In this document: positions 51,361-63,351 of the stretch, in pieces
Position numbering within the stretch: the stretch's first letter is position 1
Layout: every line of letters begins with the position of its first letter
NCBI GenBank assembly: GCA_027563935.2
Contig: CM050454.1
Location: 74,916,596-74,980,595, forward strand
Reading direction: 5' to 3'
DNA: 64,000 bases
Source of the DNA: Costus lasius
Taxonomy: Eukaryota; Streptophyta; Magnoliopsida; Zingiberales; Costaceae
Notes under the pieces: model-generated
The model's database searches: none
What the model was told of the DNA's origin: nothing
What the model saw: only the letters and a program-made list of their open reading frames with translations
Program-made: the position numbers and the translations under genes

Positions 51361-53200
51361 GGTGTTCGTTGCTGCAGGAATCTACAACATGGCAAGAACA
51401 ATAAGGTCAGTATCCATGTTAGAATCATTCCAGGACTTAAGAGTGATTCTTTTCTCACTATTTTGTCTGACTGAAAAATCCAATAAAACAGCCCGAAAGA
51501 GTGAAACTCTTTTAGTGAGATGGGATCCAGATTTCACACTTGATCTCTGCGTCCCGCTCAGGCGAGATAAGATGCACAGAGAGTTCAAGCACTAGTCACT
51601 GGTAGGCTATCCATGCCAATCGCCAACCCGTGCGATTCCCCTTCATCTAGGCAATCCAGAAGACCGTGCCAACTGAGTTGGTACAACACAGTTTCTGATT
51701 CCTTAGATGGCTGCCTCCATATAGCTATCATATGCTCAATATGTAGCCTATATGGTCAAGCTGACCTGACCTACTTCCTGGACCACCACGTGCTATGCTG
51801 AGCAACGAGAAGCGATAAATCCCTTCTCTATAGCATGTAGGTGTAATCCTGCACCGTCTGAAGATAGCTGGGCGTGCCCACTGAGTGGGTACAACACGGC
51901 CCCAACGATAGTCAGAACAGTGAGGTTTCGCGTCAGAAGGCAATCAAGCTTGATATGGTCGTTGGATTTTAACGGTCCTTTTATCTTCTTACTATCATGC
52001 AATATCTATGGTGATAGCAGAAGAATAAATATGCTTGTGCTAATATTACTTAAAACAATAAGTAGAAAGCACAATTATCTTATGTGGTAAACGCCCATAA
52101 AAGCCTAAGTAAAACCCTAGTTTTACATAAGTCTTCACTTGAGGTCTTTATGGGACTCTTGTACTTCATCTGGCCCAACCCGGGTCCAAATGCCCTCCAA
52201 GCAGTATGCGCCTGCTCTAGAGTCGAACTCTAGACCTCCCACCTGGTGAAGCCACTGACTGCAAGCGCCTCTGCCATGTGTGCTCATGAGCTCATGTCTA
52301 ATCAAATTACATTTTAATCTATCTAGACATGGTTTGACTCGCAGGTCAAATATACATTTTCATAAATTAAAGTGTGATTCGCAGATCACAGCAAAATTTA
52401 TATTAAATTCCAGGCACGCAGGCCCTAGCACAGCACACCAAAAATAAGGGCAGCCCACATAAGATTAAATAAACAACCAATGAACATGTCATATATGCAT
52501 ACATGTGATCCAAACAGAAAATAAAATTTTTTGAAATACCCATGGCATCAATTTTATTTCCTTATATGCCCTGCTACCTTACAATGGTCCATTAACAGGC
52601 ATCCACTCATCAGACCAAGTCAGACCCACTGCCCTTGCATGCACCCAGTCATAACTGACTTGTGTCGACCTGATGGTCAACTATGCATGCCTTAAGGGCT
52701 GAACGTCCCACATGATTTCTGGCAAGCGGGTGTGACCCCAGGCCTAAATCATGATCGTTCACAAGGCGCCTCAATCAGACATCGCTACACGCCCTTCTGC
52801 AGTCGACCTATAGCCACCTGTATAGCTTGCGCACAGGTGCTATCCGGCCGACCCATCTAGGCTGTCAAATGGTCTGATTAGGCTATTGGGTCCAGACTTG
52901 ACTAACGACTTCAACACTATTAACCCGTCTAAGTATTTGAAGCAGGCGCTTAGATAGATCTAGTGAGGGTCGCGCATGATAATAAGTTTTGATTGAAAAC
53001 TTTTATTATAAGCGCAAACAAACATCACACATGCGCAAGCTTAGTTGAAAACAAAACACATGTAGATCTAACACATGAAATGAATTTGCGCATGATAACT
53101 AAAGCATGCGCATCTAGTAGATCTACCAAATCATAAAACAAACATGGATCACAAGAAAGCAATCATATGTATCAAGCCAAAACCACCCTCTGATACCAAT
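51361..53200 (-). other. A1 5' leader with hairpin modules
   Basis: Minus-strand order from 53200: GCAA hairpin 52802-52852 (inner stem weakened); CTGCGW cassette 52293-52425 (TTTGAC-CTGCGA-GTCAAA at 52333-52350; long stem CATGTCTA/TAGACATG, a matched T-A to A-T change from CTTGTCTA/TAGACAAG); TTCGA hairpin 52216-52234; triple cassette 51877-51889, 51669-51681, 51552-51567. PBS at its right end. Confidence 0.78.
53187..53198 (-). other. Primer-binding site of A1
   Basis: Complement reads TGGTATCAGAGG, one mismatch at the last base, two bases from the LTR. Confidence 0.9.
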
Positions 53201-54230
53201 TGAAAGTAACCCTAGGTCACATACACATATAAAATTTTTCGCATGACTAGGTCCAAAATCGAATGACTTAAACATATGATCAACATATGAAGACTTGTAT
53301 AGAACAAGTGAGGATGTTACCATGGCCATGAGAGGCGGCTTGGAAGAAAAAGGGCGAGCGGCTCTTCTCCAAAGGAATCACACACAAGATGGATTTTCGC
53401 TTCTTCCTTGTAATCCTTGTGCTAGCAAAGATCCAAAGAGTCTATGATCGTGTGAGGAGATGTCCTCTTCTTGCTGGCCGCACTACTCCCTCTCTTGGCG
53501 TGAAGACGAACCAAAAACCCGAGAGGAGCAAGGGGCGAGAGGGGCGTTCATATGTTCGAAAACGTGGGACGTTTCTCAAGAGAAAAATCGGCTTCCAAAT
53601 ATAGTAATTGTTTAACTCCCCATGAAGCCATCGAAACTCCTCTCCCCTTTGAACCATGCATTCACTTAAGTGAACCAGTTCAATTCCATTTGGTTCAAGG
53701 ACCAAATCGAACCAGCCATGGTCTAGATCTCTTTGAACCTCATGGTTCAAGATCTAACCACACATCTCAATGAACCTCTTGATCTCTACGATCAAGCATC
53801 AATTTTCCCGATCGAAGCTTACTGATCATATGTCCTAATCAATCAAACATGATCAGACTAGATCTTACTTCCGATCAGAGTTTAAATTGCTTTAAACTGA
53901 ACTAGAATAATTCCAGTCCACACGATCTGACATAAGTAAGCAATATCATCAAATTGTGCGACCATGAGGGTTTCCTTCAATGTCGGTAACGACAACTTAC
54001 GTTATCACGATCAGAGAGGGGTATCTAGCAACACATCACTGTCTCCCGATATGAAGGAAAGAGTCTTCCAAGACTACTCCCAAACCACAGCACAAGTGTG
54101 AATCCAATTCACTCAGTATACATGTTCCCTTTGCCACTGGATGTTCTCGTTGGACAAGCATGTCAAGCCTGTAATTCCAACACGATGAGAATGGTTAGAT
54201 CAGATGAACATAGTCATCTGGGTATGGCCA
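53201..54230 (-). repeat. 5' LTR of A1, part next to PBS
   Basis: TGAAAGTAACC onward on +, cut by A4 inside the palindrome GTATGGCCATAC. The other part is 63352-63948. Confidence 0.94.
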
Positions 54231-55932
54231 TGAAAGAACCCCTTAAATAAGGGGGGTCCCCTTCATGGGGGAGCATAACCCTTAGAGCATATGGCGCATA
54301 AAAATTATTCTCTTGCGGAATTAGGGTTATAAGATCGATACGCATGCAAAAGATCAACTTGATAACAATAAGAAAACATTCATACCATCGCCATGGAAAG
54401 ATGTTTCCTTGGAAGCAAAGATCAAAGTAGATCTTCTCCTTGTCGTCACACACAAGATGATGTTGCTATCTCTCTTGGTGCTCCTTGTGCTAGCAAGGTT
54501 CCAAGAGGTCCTTGTCGAGTGAAAGGAAAAGAGATGTCTTTCTCCTTGGCCGAATCCTCCTCAACCTTCAAGCGTCGCCGCACCCCAAGTCGAGAGGAAA
54601 AATTTTCGAGAGGAATAATTGAATTGGCGAAAATAGAGAATACTCTATTTCGGATGAGTGCCCACTCGACATGGAGATCATGGTTACTAAAAATAGTAAC
54701 CTCTCCTCATCCCAACGTTCACGCTATGTGAACTCGTCGCCCACTCCTCTCCCTATGAACCAAGCGCTCTTTTAGTGAGGTGGTTCAATTGGTTCGGTTT
54801 AAGAACCAACCAAGCCAAGCGACAAGGCCTAGATCAAATAAACCCTAAGGCTTTAGATCTAACCGTCGATCTCTTTAATGCCCCTGATCTGACCGATCTG
54901 GCATCCATTCTCTCAATCGAAGCTTACCGATCTCAAGCCCTAATCAATCAAACATGATCAGACCAGATCTCACTTACAATCAGAGATTAAATCCCTTAAA
55001 ACTGAACCCAAACAATTCAGTCCACACGATCTGACTTAAGTAAGCCATATCATCAAATTGTGCGACCCTAAGGGTTTCCTTTAAATGTCGGTAACGATAA
55101 TTCACATTATCACGATCAGTGAGGGGTATCTAGCAACACATCACTGTCTCCCGATATAAAGGAAAGAGTCTTCCAAGACTACACCCAAACCATAGTACAA
55201 GTGTGAATCATTTCACAAAGCATACATATTTCCTTTGCCACTGGATGTTCTTATTGGACAAGTCTGTCAAACTTGTAACTCCAATATGATGAGCATGATT
55301 AGATCAGATGAACACTGTCATCTGGGTATGGCCATACACTCTCTCAATCATCTCATCCAGGGGGCCCCTTTAGAACATCACACTCCTTAAACAAGGAGAC
55401 GGCAATCCTATGTCTATCACTAGTGCCCTAACCTGACTCAAGCTCACCATCCAAGATAGTCTATAATCATTATGTTTCAAATGATATTGAACTAACTCAA
55501 AATAATGACAATCATCATTTAGAAAACACAAGTGATCTCAAGTCAGAGGAAATGTGCCACTTGTCTTATACAAGGAATATTCACGTTGTGACAAACAACT
55601 GAACATCCTAGTAGGGTCTGTCCAGTACATCCCATGTACCCATGAGTCTACATCTTATTCCATGCTCGAAGCATCCTATAAGATCAGAACACATATTAGT
55701 CTTAACCATATTAAGGCTGTCTCATGTTCACCAAGATACATCGACTAAGGACATAACAGCATGTCAGCCCAGCTGAACAGCTTTGAGACATTATTCAGAA
55801 GAACATATATTGCAGCAGACAATGTAACTAACTGAATAACAACCATGCCTTTATAAACATAATAGTTTATTACATGATACTTGTTACATTCCCACAGGCC
55901 TCAAACATTAGCCTTAAGGGCATACCCCAACA
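54231..55932 (-). repeat. 3' LTR of A4
   Basis: The + strand reads TGAAAGAACCCC to CCCCAACA. The TGAAAG end carries two C-run/G-run hairpins. Confidence 0.96.
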
Positions 55933-55943
55933 ATCTCCCACTT
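55933..55943 (-). other. Polypurine tract of A4
   Basis: Complement reads AAGTGGGAGAT, adjoining the 3' LTR. Confidence 0.92.
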
Positions 55944-55952
55944 GCACTTAAT

Positions 55953-56444
55953 CTAATGGTTGAGAAATCTCAAACCCATATTATTACAGTGCTTCTCATG
56001 CTTCTGCTGCGCCAGAGGCTTGGTAAGCGGGTCTGCCAGATTGTCGTCTGTATGAACCTTGCATACTTTGATCTCGCCACGATCAATGATCTCCCTGATC
56101 AAATGAAACCGTCTCTGTATGTGCTTGGACTTCTGGTGCGACCGTGGTTCCTTTGCTTGTGCGATTGCTCCAGTGTTATCACAAAAGATAACCAAAGGAT
56201 CTGCACACGAAGGAACAACACCAAGTTCTCTCACGAACTTACGAATCCACACTGCCTCCTTGGATGCTTCCGAGGCTGCGACATACTCGGCTTCTGTTGT
56301 GGAATCAGCAACAGTTGACTGTTTGAAACTCTTCCACACCACTGCACCTCCATTCAAGCTAAAAACATAGCCTGATTGCGATCGGAAATCATCCTGGTCA
56401 GACTGGAACGAAGCGTCAGTATATCCTTCAATACTGAGTTCTTC
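55953..56444 (-). pseudogene. A4 RNase H C-terminal part after premature stop
   Basis: Same frame as 56445-59825. RNase H blocks TTEAEYVAASEA and CDNTGAIAQAKEPRSHQKSKHI to LRFLNH and TAG at 55953-55955. The first Met (56357) is not a plausible start. The first RNase H Asp (GYTDASF) also lies here, so the stop removes the whole catalytic RNase H. Confidence 0.9.
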
Positions 56445-59400
56445 TTATATCAAGAACATATCTTTGGTCCTCCGCAGATATTTTAGGATGTTCTTGACTG
56501 CAATCCAGTGCGCCAAACCTGGATTACTCTGGTAACGACTGGTCACGCTTAACCCGTAAGCGACGTCTGGGCGAGTACACAACATCGCATACATTATAGA
56601 ACCAATAGCCGAAGCATAAGGCGTATTGTTCATTTCATCTTTCTCAGTCTGTGTTTGTGGACACTGACTCTTCGAAAGATTCAGACCATGTCTGACTGGA
56701 AGATATCCTTTCTTAGAATTCTCTAAGCGAAATCTCTCCAGGACCTTATCGATGTAAGTACTCTGGCACAGCCCGAGAAGCCTCTTAGATCTATCCCTGT
56801 AGATCTTCACACCTAACACATAGGCTGCTTCTCCTCGATCTTTCATCTGGAAACATTTCCTCAGCCATGCCTTTACAGCATGCATTTCAGGAATATCGTT
56901 TCCAATGATCAAGATGTCATCAACGTAGAGGACTAGGAAAATAATCACGCTCCCACTAAACCTCTTATATACACACGGGTCATCCTCGTTCTTGATGAAA
57001 CCAAATTCAGTGACTGATTCATCAAAACGAATGTTCCAGCTTCTCGATGCTTGTTTAAGTCCATAAATAGACTTCTTTAACTTGCATATTTTATGACGAT
57101 CTGCTGGATTAGTGAAACCTTCAGGCTGTGTCATATACACATCCTCATCCAGATTTCCATTAAGGAAAGCTGTTTTCACATCCATCTGCCAAATCTCATA
57201 ATCATAATATGCAGCTATCGCGAAAAGAATCCGAATAGACTTAAACATGGCTACAGGTGAGAAAGTTTCATCATAATCTATCCCGTAGATTTGTTTGAAA
57301 CCTTTCGCAACTAGCCTGCCTTTATAGGTAACCACGTTACCATCCATGTCAATCTTCTTCTTGAAGATCCATTTACAGCCTATAGGGATAACTCCCGGAG
57401 GCGGATCAACCAAATCCCAAACTTGGTTATCTGACATGGAGTCCATCTCGGCGCGCATAGCTTCAAGCCATCTCGCTGACTCCGGTCCACTGACCGCATC
57501 CGCATAAGTGAGGGGTTCATCATTGTCAATGATGTAGACTCCGTCATAGCGCTCAGGCTGTCGACGGATCCTACCCGATCTTCGCGGTTCCCGTGATATC
57601 TGAGCCTCAGGTTGTTCAATAACCTGTTCTACCGGCTCAGGCTCATCCAACTGTGCTTGGCTACTTTGTCCTTCGTCTGGATTCTCATCCAGCTTTATTT
57701 CTCTCCCACTGGCCTCTTGCAGAAGAAATTCCTTCTCAAGAAATATGGCCATTCGAGCAACAAAAACCTTGTTCTCCTTGGGATCGAAGAAATAATAACC
57801 CTTAGTTTCCTTAGGGTAACCGACAAAGATACATTTGTCAGATCTACTCTCTAGTTTCCCAGAGGCGAGCTTCTTTACATAAGCTTCGCAACCCCAGATC
57901 CTGATAAATGTCAAGCTTGGCTGTTTCCCATACCATAACTCATATGGCGTCTTTGAAACTGCCTTGGATGGCACTCGGTTTAGTACCTTTGCAGCTGTTT
58001 CCAGTGCAAAACCCCAAAAGGAGTATGGAAGAGTAGCCTGACTCATCATAGAACGAACCATATCTAGTAATGTTCTATTTCTCCTTTCGGACACACCATT
58101 CCATTGCGGTGTTCCTGGCGGAGTGAGCTGTGAGATAATCCCACACTCTTTTAGATAGTCAGTAAATGCATGACTTAGGTATTCACCACCTCGATCTGAG
58201 CGAAGTGCCTTGATATTACGGCCTAGCTGATTTTGTACTTCATTCTTAAACTCTTTGAACTTGTCAAAAGATTCACTTTTATGTCTCATCAGATAGACAT
58301 ACCCATATCTACTGAAATCATCAGTAAAGGTAATGAAGTACTGATAGCCACCTCTGGCATGTTTACTAAAAGGCCCACACACATCGCTGTGTATAAGGTC
58401 AAGTAAACCTGAAGCCCTTTGACCTTTGTGAGGAAAAGGAGACTTCGTCATTTTACCCATCAAACAAGCTTTGCATGTATCAATCTCCTTATAGGAGAAT
58501 GATCCCAGCAGTCCATGATCATGCAACCGCTTAATGCGTTTCTCGTTTATATGGCCTAAACGACTATGCCATAGCAAGGTGCTGTCATCAGCATACTTGG
58601 CTTTCTTAATATCAACATTATGTATGGAACTTTCCATGTCCAACATGAATAACCCATTATTAATTGAACCAGTTGCATAAACAATATTATCAAATGATAA
58701 AACACACTTTGAAATATTGCATTCAAAGGAAAATCCCTTCCTGACAAGAGCAGGAATGGAGATAATATTTTTAGTTATACTGGGAACAAAGTAACAACTG
58801 TTCAGTTCCAATACAAGTCCAGATGGTAAAGAAATAAAGTAGTCTCCTACAGCAACAGCAGCAACCCGTGCCCCGTTTCCAACGCGTAGGTCCACCTCAT
58901 GCTGTCCCACCTGCCTTCTTCTCTTGAGTTCCTGTACATTTGAACAAATGTGAACTCCACATGCAGTGTCCAACACCCATGATACAGAAGAAGAAAACAT
59001 GACCTCAGTCACGAATATACCTGAGCCAGAAGCAAAGCTTCCCCTCTTATCTCCTTGGAGCGCTTTACAGTCCTTTTTCCAGTGACCTAGCTGGCCACAG
59101 TGGAAACACCTGTATTCCTTGGACCGCTTCACCTTTTGCTTCAGAGCCTTGCTGTAGTTCTTGACCGGGGCCTTGCCCTTCTTCCCCTTCTTCTTGTTCC
59201 TTGAAGGAACCATCAAGACAGAGGTTGAAGGCTTACCCTTCAGAGTCTCCTCAGTGGTCAAGAGCATATTCAGCAGCTCTACCGGAGTACAATCGATTTT
59301 GTTCATATTAAAATTAATAATGAACGCGTCGAATGAAGGCGGGAGAGACTGCAGAATAATGTCCACAGCAAGCTCCTGGTTGATGGTATGCCCCAGTTTC

Positions 59401-59825
59401 TCTAGAGCCTCCTTGTGCCCAATCATCTTGAGCACGTGAGCTCCCACTGGGCTCCCTTCAGCCAGTTTGCTCTGAAAGAAGAGCTTTGTCAAATTATAGC
59501 GCTCAGTCCTCGCCTGTGCAGCATACAGCATCTTGAGGTTCGCTATCATGTCTATAGCAGACATATCCTCATGCTGACGCTGCAGCGGTGGCGTCATAGA
59601 CGCTAGCATCAGGCAAGCGACATCAATGCTATCATTGACGTGCTTTTCATAGGCTTCCCGAACCGCCCTTGCGGCGTTCGGAGCGGGCTGCGGCGGTATC
59701 GCCGTCTCGAGGACATACAGTTTCCTCTCTGCCTTAAGAACGATCTTAAGGTGTCCAAACCAGTCAGAGAAGTTTGGCCCAGCAAACTTCTCCCTTTCCA
59801 GTAGGGATCGCACATTGAAGTTCAT
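56445..59825 (-). CDS. A4 gag-PR-INT-RT open frame, 1,126 codons
   Basis: The longest frame in the window. The ATG at 59825 is conserved in A2 and A3. Order: gag; zinc knuckle CFHCGQLGHWKKDC near residue 240; protease LDTACG near 286; integrase HHCC finger and D,D-35-E core; linker RRSGRIRRQPERYDG; RT with [30 protein letters not shown] and YVDDILIIGND. MKDRGEAAY replaces the family MKDLGEAAY. It ends in TAA after RRTKDMFLI, where a 9-nt in-frame deletion with a substitution replaces four family codons. Confidence 0.93.
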   Translation of the reverse strand: MNFNVRSLLEREKFAGPNFSDWFGHLKIVLKAERKLYVLETAIPPQPAPNAARAVREAYEKHVNDSIDVACLMLASMTPPLQRQHEDMSAIDMIANLKMLYAAQARTERYNLTKLFFQSKLAEGSPVGAHVLKMIGHKEALEKLGHTINQELAVDIILQSLPPSFDAFIINFNMNKIDCTPVELLNMLLTTEETLKGKPSTSVLMVPSRNKKKGKKGKAPVKNYSKALKQKVKRSKEYRCFHCGQLGHWKKDCKALQGDKRGSFASGSGIFVTEVMFSSSVSWVLDTACGVHICSNVQELKRRRQVGQHEVDLRVGNGARVAAVAVGDYFISLPSGLVLELNSCYFVPSITKNIISIPALVRKGFSFECNISKCVLSFDNIVYATGSINNGLFMLDMESSIHNVDIKKAKYADDSTLLWHSRLGHINEKRIKRLHDHGLLGSFSYKEIDTCKACLMGKMTKSPFPHKGQRASGLLDLIHSDVCGPFSKHARGGYQYFITFTDDFSRYGYVYLMRHKSESFDKFKEFKNEVQNQLGRNIKALRSDRGGEYLSHAFTDYLKECGIISQLTPPGTPQWNGVSERRNRTLLDMVRSMMSQATLPYSFWGFALETAAKVLNRVPSKAVSKTPYELWYGKQPSLTFIRIWGCEAYVKKLASGKLESRSDKCIFVGYPKETKGYYFFDPKENKVFVARMAIFLEKEFLLQEASGREIKLDENPDEGQSSQAQLDEPEPVEQVIEQPEAQISREPRRSGRIRRQPERYDGVYIIDNDEPLTYADAVSGPESARWLEAMRAEMDSMSDNQVWDLVDPPPGVIPIGCKWIFKKKIDMDGNVVTYKGRLVAKGFKQIYGIDYDETFSPVAMFKSIRILFAIAAYYDYEIWQMDVKTAFLNGNLDEDVYMTQPEGFTNPADRHKICKLKKSIYGLKQASRSWNIRFDESVTEFGFIKNEDDPCVYKRFSGSVIIFLVLYVDDILIIGNDIPEMHAVKAWLRKCFQMKDRGEAAYVLGVKIYRDRSKRLLGLCQSTYIDKVLERFRLENSKKGYLPVRHGLNLSKSQCPQTQTEKDEMNNTPYASAIGSIMYAMLCTRPDVAYGLSVTSRYQSNPGLAHWIAVKNILKYLRRTKDMFLI

Positions 59826-61644
59826 GGTGTTCGTTGCTGCAGGTATCTACAACAATGCAAGAACAGCAAGGTCAGTATCAATGTATAAGAATCAATCAGG
59901 ACTTAAGAAAGATTCTTTTTCTCACTATTTTATCAGGCGTGAAAAATCCAGCAAAACAGCCCGAAAGAGTCGAACTCTTTTAGTGAGATGGGATCCAGAT
60001 TTCATACTTGGTCTCCGCGTCCCGCTCAGGCGAGATAAGATGCACAGAGAGTACAAGCACTAGTTTCTGGTAGGCAGTCCCTGCCGATCGCCAACCCGTG
60101 CGATTCCCCTTCATCTGGGCAGTCCAGCAGACTGTGCCAACTGAGTTGGTACAACACAATCTCTGACCCCAACAGACGGCTGCCTCCATGTGCTACCATA
60201 TGCGCCACATATGTAGACTACACGGTCAAGCTGACCCGACCTACTCCCTGGACCACCATGTGCTATGCTGAGCAACGAGAAGGGATAAATCCCTGCTCTG
60301 TAACACACAGGTGTAATCCCGCACCGTCTGAAGATAGATGGACGTGCCCACTGAGTGGGTACAACACGGCTCCAACGATAATCAGAACAGTGAGGTTTCG
60401 CGTCAGAAGGCTTACGAGCTTGATATTTTAGCGTTGGATTTTAACGGTCTTTTATCTTTATTACTATCATTCAATCCCTATGGTGATAGCAAAAGATAAA
60501 TCTATCATGCATTTCTAATATTTATGCAATAAAAGAAAGCATGTGTCATATGTGGTAAAAGCCCATAGCCCTAGTGAGACCTTAACCTAACTTAAGACTG
60601 CACTTGCTTTTCATGGGTCTTTTGCTGCTCATTTGGCCCAAACCTGGACCCAAGCGCCATCTGCAGCTCTGGTGCGCCCACCAGGAAATGCGCCAGGTCC
60701 TAGGGTCGAACCCTAGACCTCCCACCTGGTCCACCCATTGCTGCATGCGCCTGTGCCAAGTGTGCTCAGTGCTCTTGTCTAATTAAATTACAAATTTAAC
60801 TATCTAGACAAGAGTGACACGCAGGTCACTTACATTTATAAATTAAAACCCAGTGATTCGCAGATCACAATAATTAATTTACAATTTTAATACAGGCACG
60901 CAGGCCCCAGCACAGCACACAATTAATATGGGCAGCCCACATATGACTTAAATAGACAAACATATGTATCAAATCAGCAAACATGTGATCCATGATAAAA
61001 ATTAAAATTTTCGAAAACCCCATGGGATCAATTTTAATTTTTTCTTATTTGCCCTACAACCTTACAACGGTTCATTACTAGGGATCCACTCATCCAACCT
61101 AGTCAGATCCACTGCCCTTGCATGCACCAAGTCCTAACTGACTCGAGTCGACCAAAAGGTCAACTATGCATGCGCTAGGGCTGAACGACCACACTGAGGT
61201 CTGGCAAACGGGAGTGACCCCGGGCCTAACTCAGGTGCGTTCATTAATCGTCACAATCAGACATCGCTACACACCTGTCTGCAGTCGACCTATAGCCACC
61301 ATAGGCTTGCGCCAAGGTGCTATCTGGTCGACCCTTTCAGGCTGTCAGATGATCTGATCAGACATGATTGGATCTAACCTAGGGGGTGACATCAACCCCA
61401 GTAACCCGTCTAAGGGTTTACAGTAAGGTCTTTAGATCTAGCATTAGTCGCGCAAGTGTATAAGTTTTGAAAAGAAAACTACAACTTAGAAGCGCCCACT
61501 AACATGCGCAAGATAAACATATAGACAAGATTTTCATCATGTAACTTTCGCATGTTGAAGATCTAAGCATACATTCGCATATATGGATCACGCAAATCAT
61601 CAAGCAATCAAGATAACATGCATTCAACCTGCTCTGATACCAGT
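59826..61644 (-). other. A4 5' leader with hairpin modules
   Basis: Minus-strand order: GCAA hairpin 61284-61332 (outer GTCGACC/GGTCGAC, inner GGC-GCAA-GCC); CTGCGW cassette 60772-60907 (third hairpin GTGAC-CTGCGT-GTCAC where A2 has TTGAC/GTCAA); TTCGA hairpin 60696-60719; triple cassette 60347-60359, 60137-60149, 60020-60035. Confidence 0.8.
61631..61642 (-). other. Primer-binding site of A4
   Basis: Complement reads TGGTATCAGAGC, two bases from the LTR. Confidence 0.94.
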
Positions 61645-63346
61645 TGAAAGAACCCCTTAAATAAGGGGGGTCCCCTTCATGGGGGAGCATAACCCTTAGA
61701 GCATATGGCGCATAAAAATTATTCTCTTGCGGAATTAGGGTTATAAGATCGATACGCATGCAAAAGATCAACTTGATAACAATAAGAAAACATTCATACC
61801 ATCGCCATGGAAAGATGTTTCCTTGGAAGCAAAGATCAAAGTAGATCTTCTCCTTGTCGTCACACACAAGATGATGTTGCTATCTCTCTTGGTGCTCCTT
61901 GTGCTAGCAAGGTTCCAAGAGGTCCTTGTCGAGTGAAAGGAAAAGAGATGTCTTTCTCCTTGGCCGAATCCTCCTCAACCTTCAAGCGTCGCCGCACCCC
62001 AAGTCGAGAGGAAAAATTTTCGAGAGGAATAATTGAATTGGCGAAAATAGAGAATACTCTATTTCGGATGAGTGCCCACTCGACATGGAGATCATGGTTA
62101 CTAAAAATAGTAACCTCTCCTCATCCCAACGTTCACGCTATGTGAACTCGTCGCCCACTCCTCTCCCTATGAACCAAGCGCTCTTTTAGTGAGGTGGTTC
62201 AATTGGTTCGGTTTAAGAACCAACCAAGCCAAGCGACAAGGCCTAGATCAAATAAACCCTAAGGCTTTAGATCTAACCGTCGATCTCTTTAATGCCCCTG
62301 ATCTGACCGATCTGGCATCCATTCTCTCAATCGAAGCTTACCGATCTCAAGCCCTAATCAATCAAACATGATCAGACCAGATCTCACTTACAATCAGAGA
62401 TTAAATCCCTTAAAACTGAACCCAAACAATTCAGTCCACACGATCTGACTTAAGTAAGCCATATCATCAAATTGTGCGACCCTAAGGGTTTCCTTTAAAT
62501 GTCGGTAACGATAATTCACATTATCACGATCAGTGAGGGGTATCTAGCAACACATCACTGTCTCCCGATATAAAGGAAAGAGTCTTCCAAGACTACACCC
62601 AAACCATAGTACAAGTGTGAATCATTTCACAAAGCATACATATTTCCTTTGCCACTGGATGTTCTTATTGGACAAGTCTGTCAAACTTGTAACTCCAATA
62701 TGATGAGCATGATTAGATCAGATGAACACTGTCATCTGGGTATGGCCATACACTCTCTCAATCATCTCATCCAGGGGGCCCCTTTAGAACATCACACTCC
62801 TTAAACAAGGAGACGGCAATCCTATGTCTATCACTAGTGCCCTAACCTGACTCAAGCTCACCATCCAAGATAGTCTATAATCATTATGTTTCAAATGATA
62901 TTGAACTAACTCAAAATAATGACAATCATCATTTAGAAAACACAAGTGATCTCAAGTCAGAGGAAATGTGCCACTTGTCTTATACAAGGAATATTCACGT
63001 TGTGACAAACAACTGAACATCCTAGTAGGGTCTGTCCAGTACATCCCATGTACCCATGAGTCTACATCTTATTCCATGCTCGAAGCATCCTATAAGATCA
63101 GAACACATATTAGTCTTAACCATATCAAGGCTGTCTCATGTTCACCAAGATACATCGACTAAGGACATAACAGCATGTCAGCCCAGCTGAACAGCTTTGA
63201 GACATTATTCAGAAGAACATATATTGCAGCAGACAATGTAACTAACTGAATAACAACCATGCCTTTATAAACATAATAGTTTATTACATGATACTTGTTA
63301 CATTCCCACAGGCCTCAAACATTAGCCTTAAGGGCATACCCCAACA
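61645..63346 (-). repeat. 5' LTR of A4
   Basis: Near-identical to 54231-55932. Ends CCCCAACA, then GGCCA and the remainder of the A1 LTR. Confidence 0.96.
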
Positions 63347-63351
63347 GGCCA

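Larger units (their letters stand above)
54231..63346 (-). mobile_element. Copia element A4 (family A), structurally complete, youngest
   Basis: LTRs 54231-55932 and 61645-63346, both 1,702 bp. By eye I find a single difference (CATATT near 55730 against CATATC near 63124). Target duplication GGCCA at 54226-54230 and 63347-63351. PBS, leader, gag-pol 59825 to 55953 with one stop, PPT. Inserted in the 5' LTR of A1. Confidence 0.97.

Noticed and set aside
54393..54731. 112-codon ORF in the A4 LTR, repeated at 61807-62145
   Set aside because: Same reason: an identical LTR pair, not conserved in other family A LTRs.
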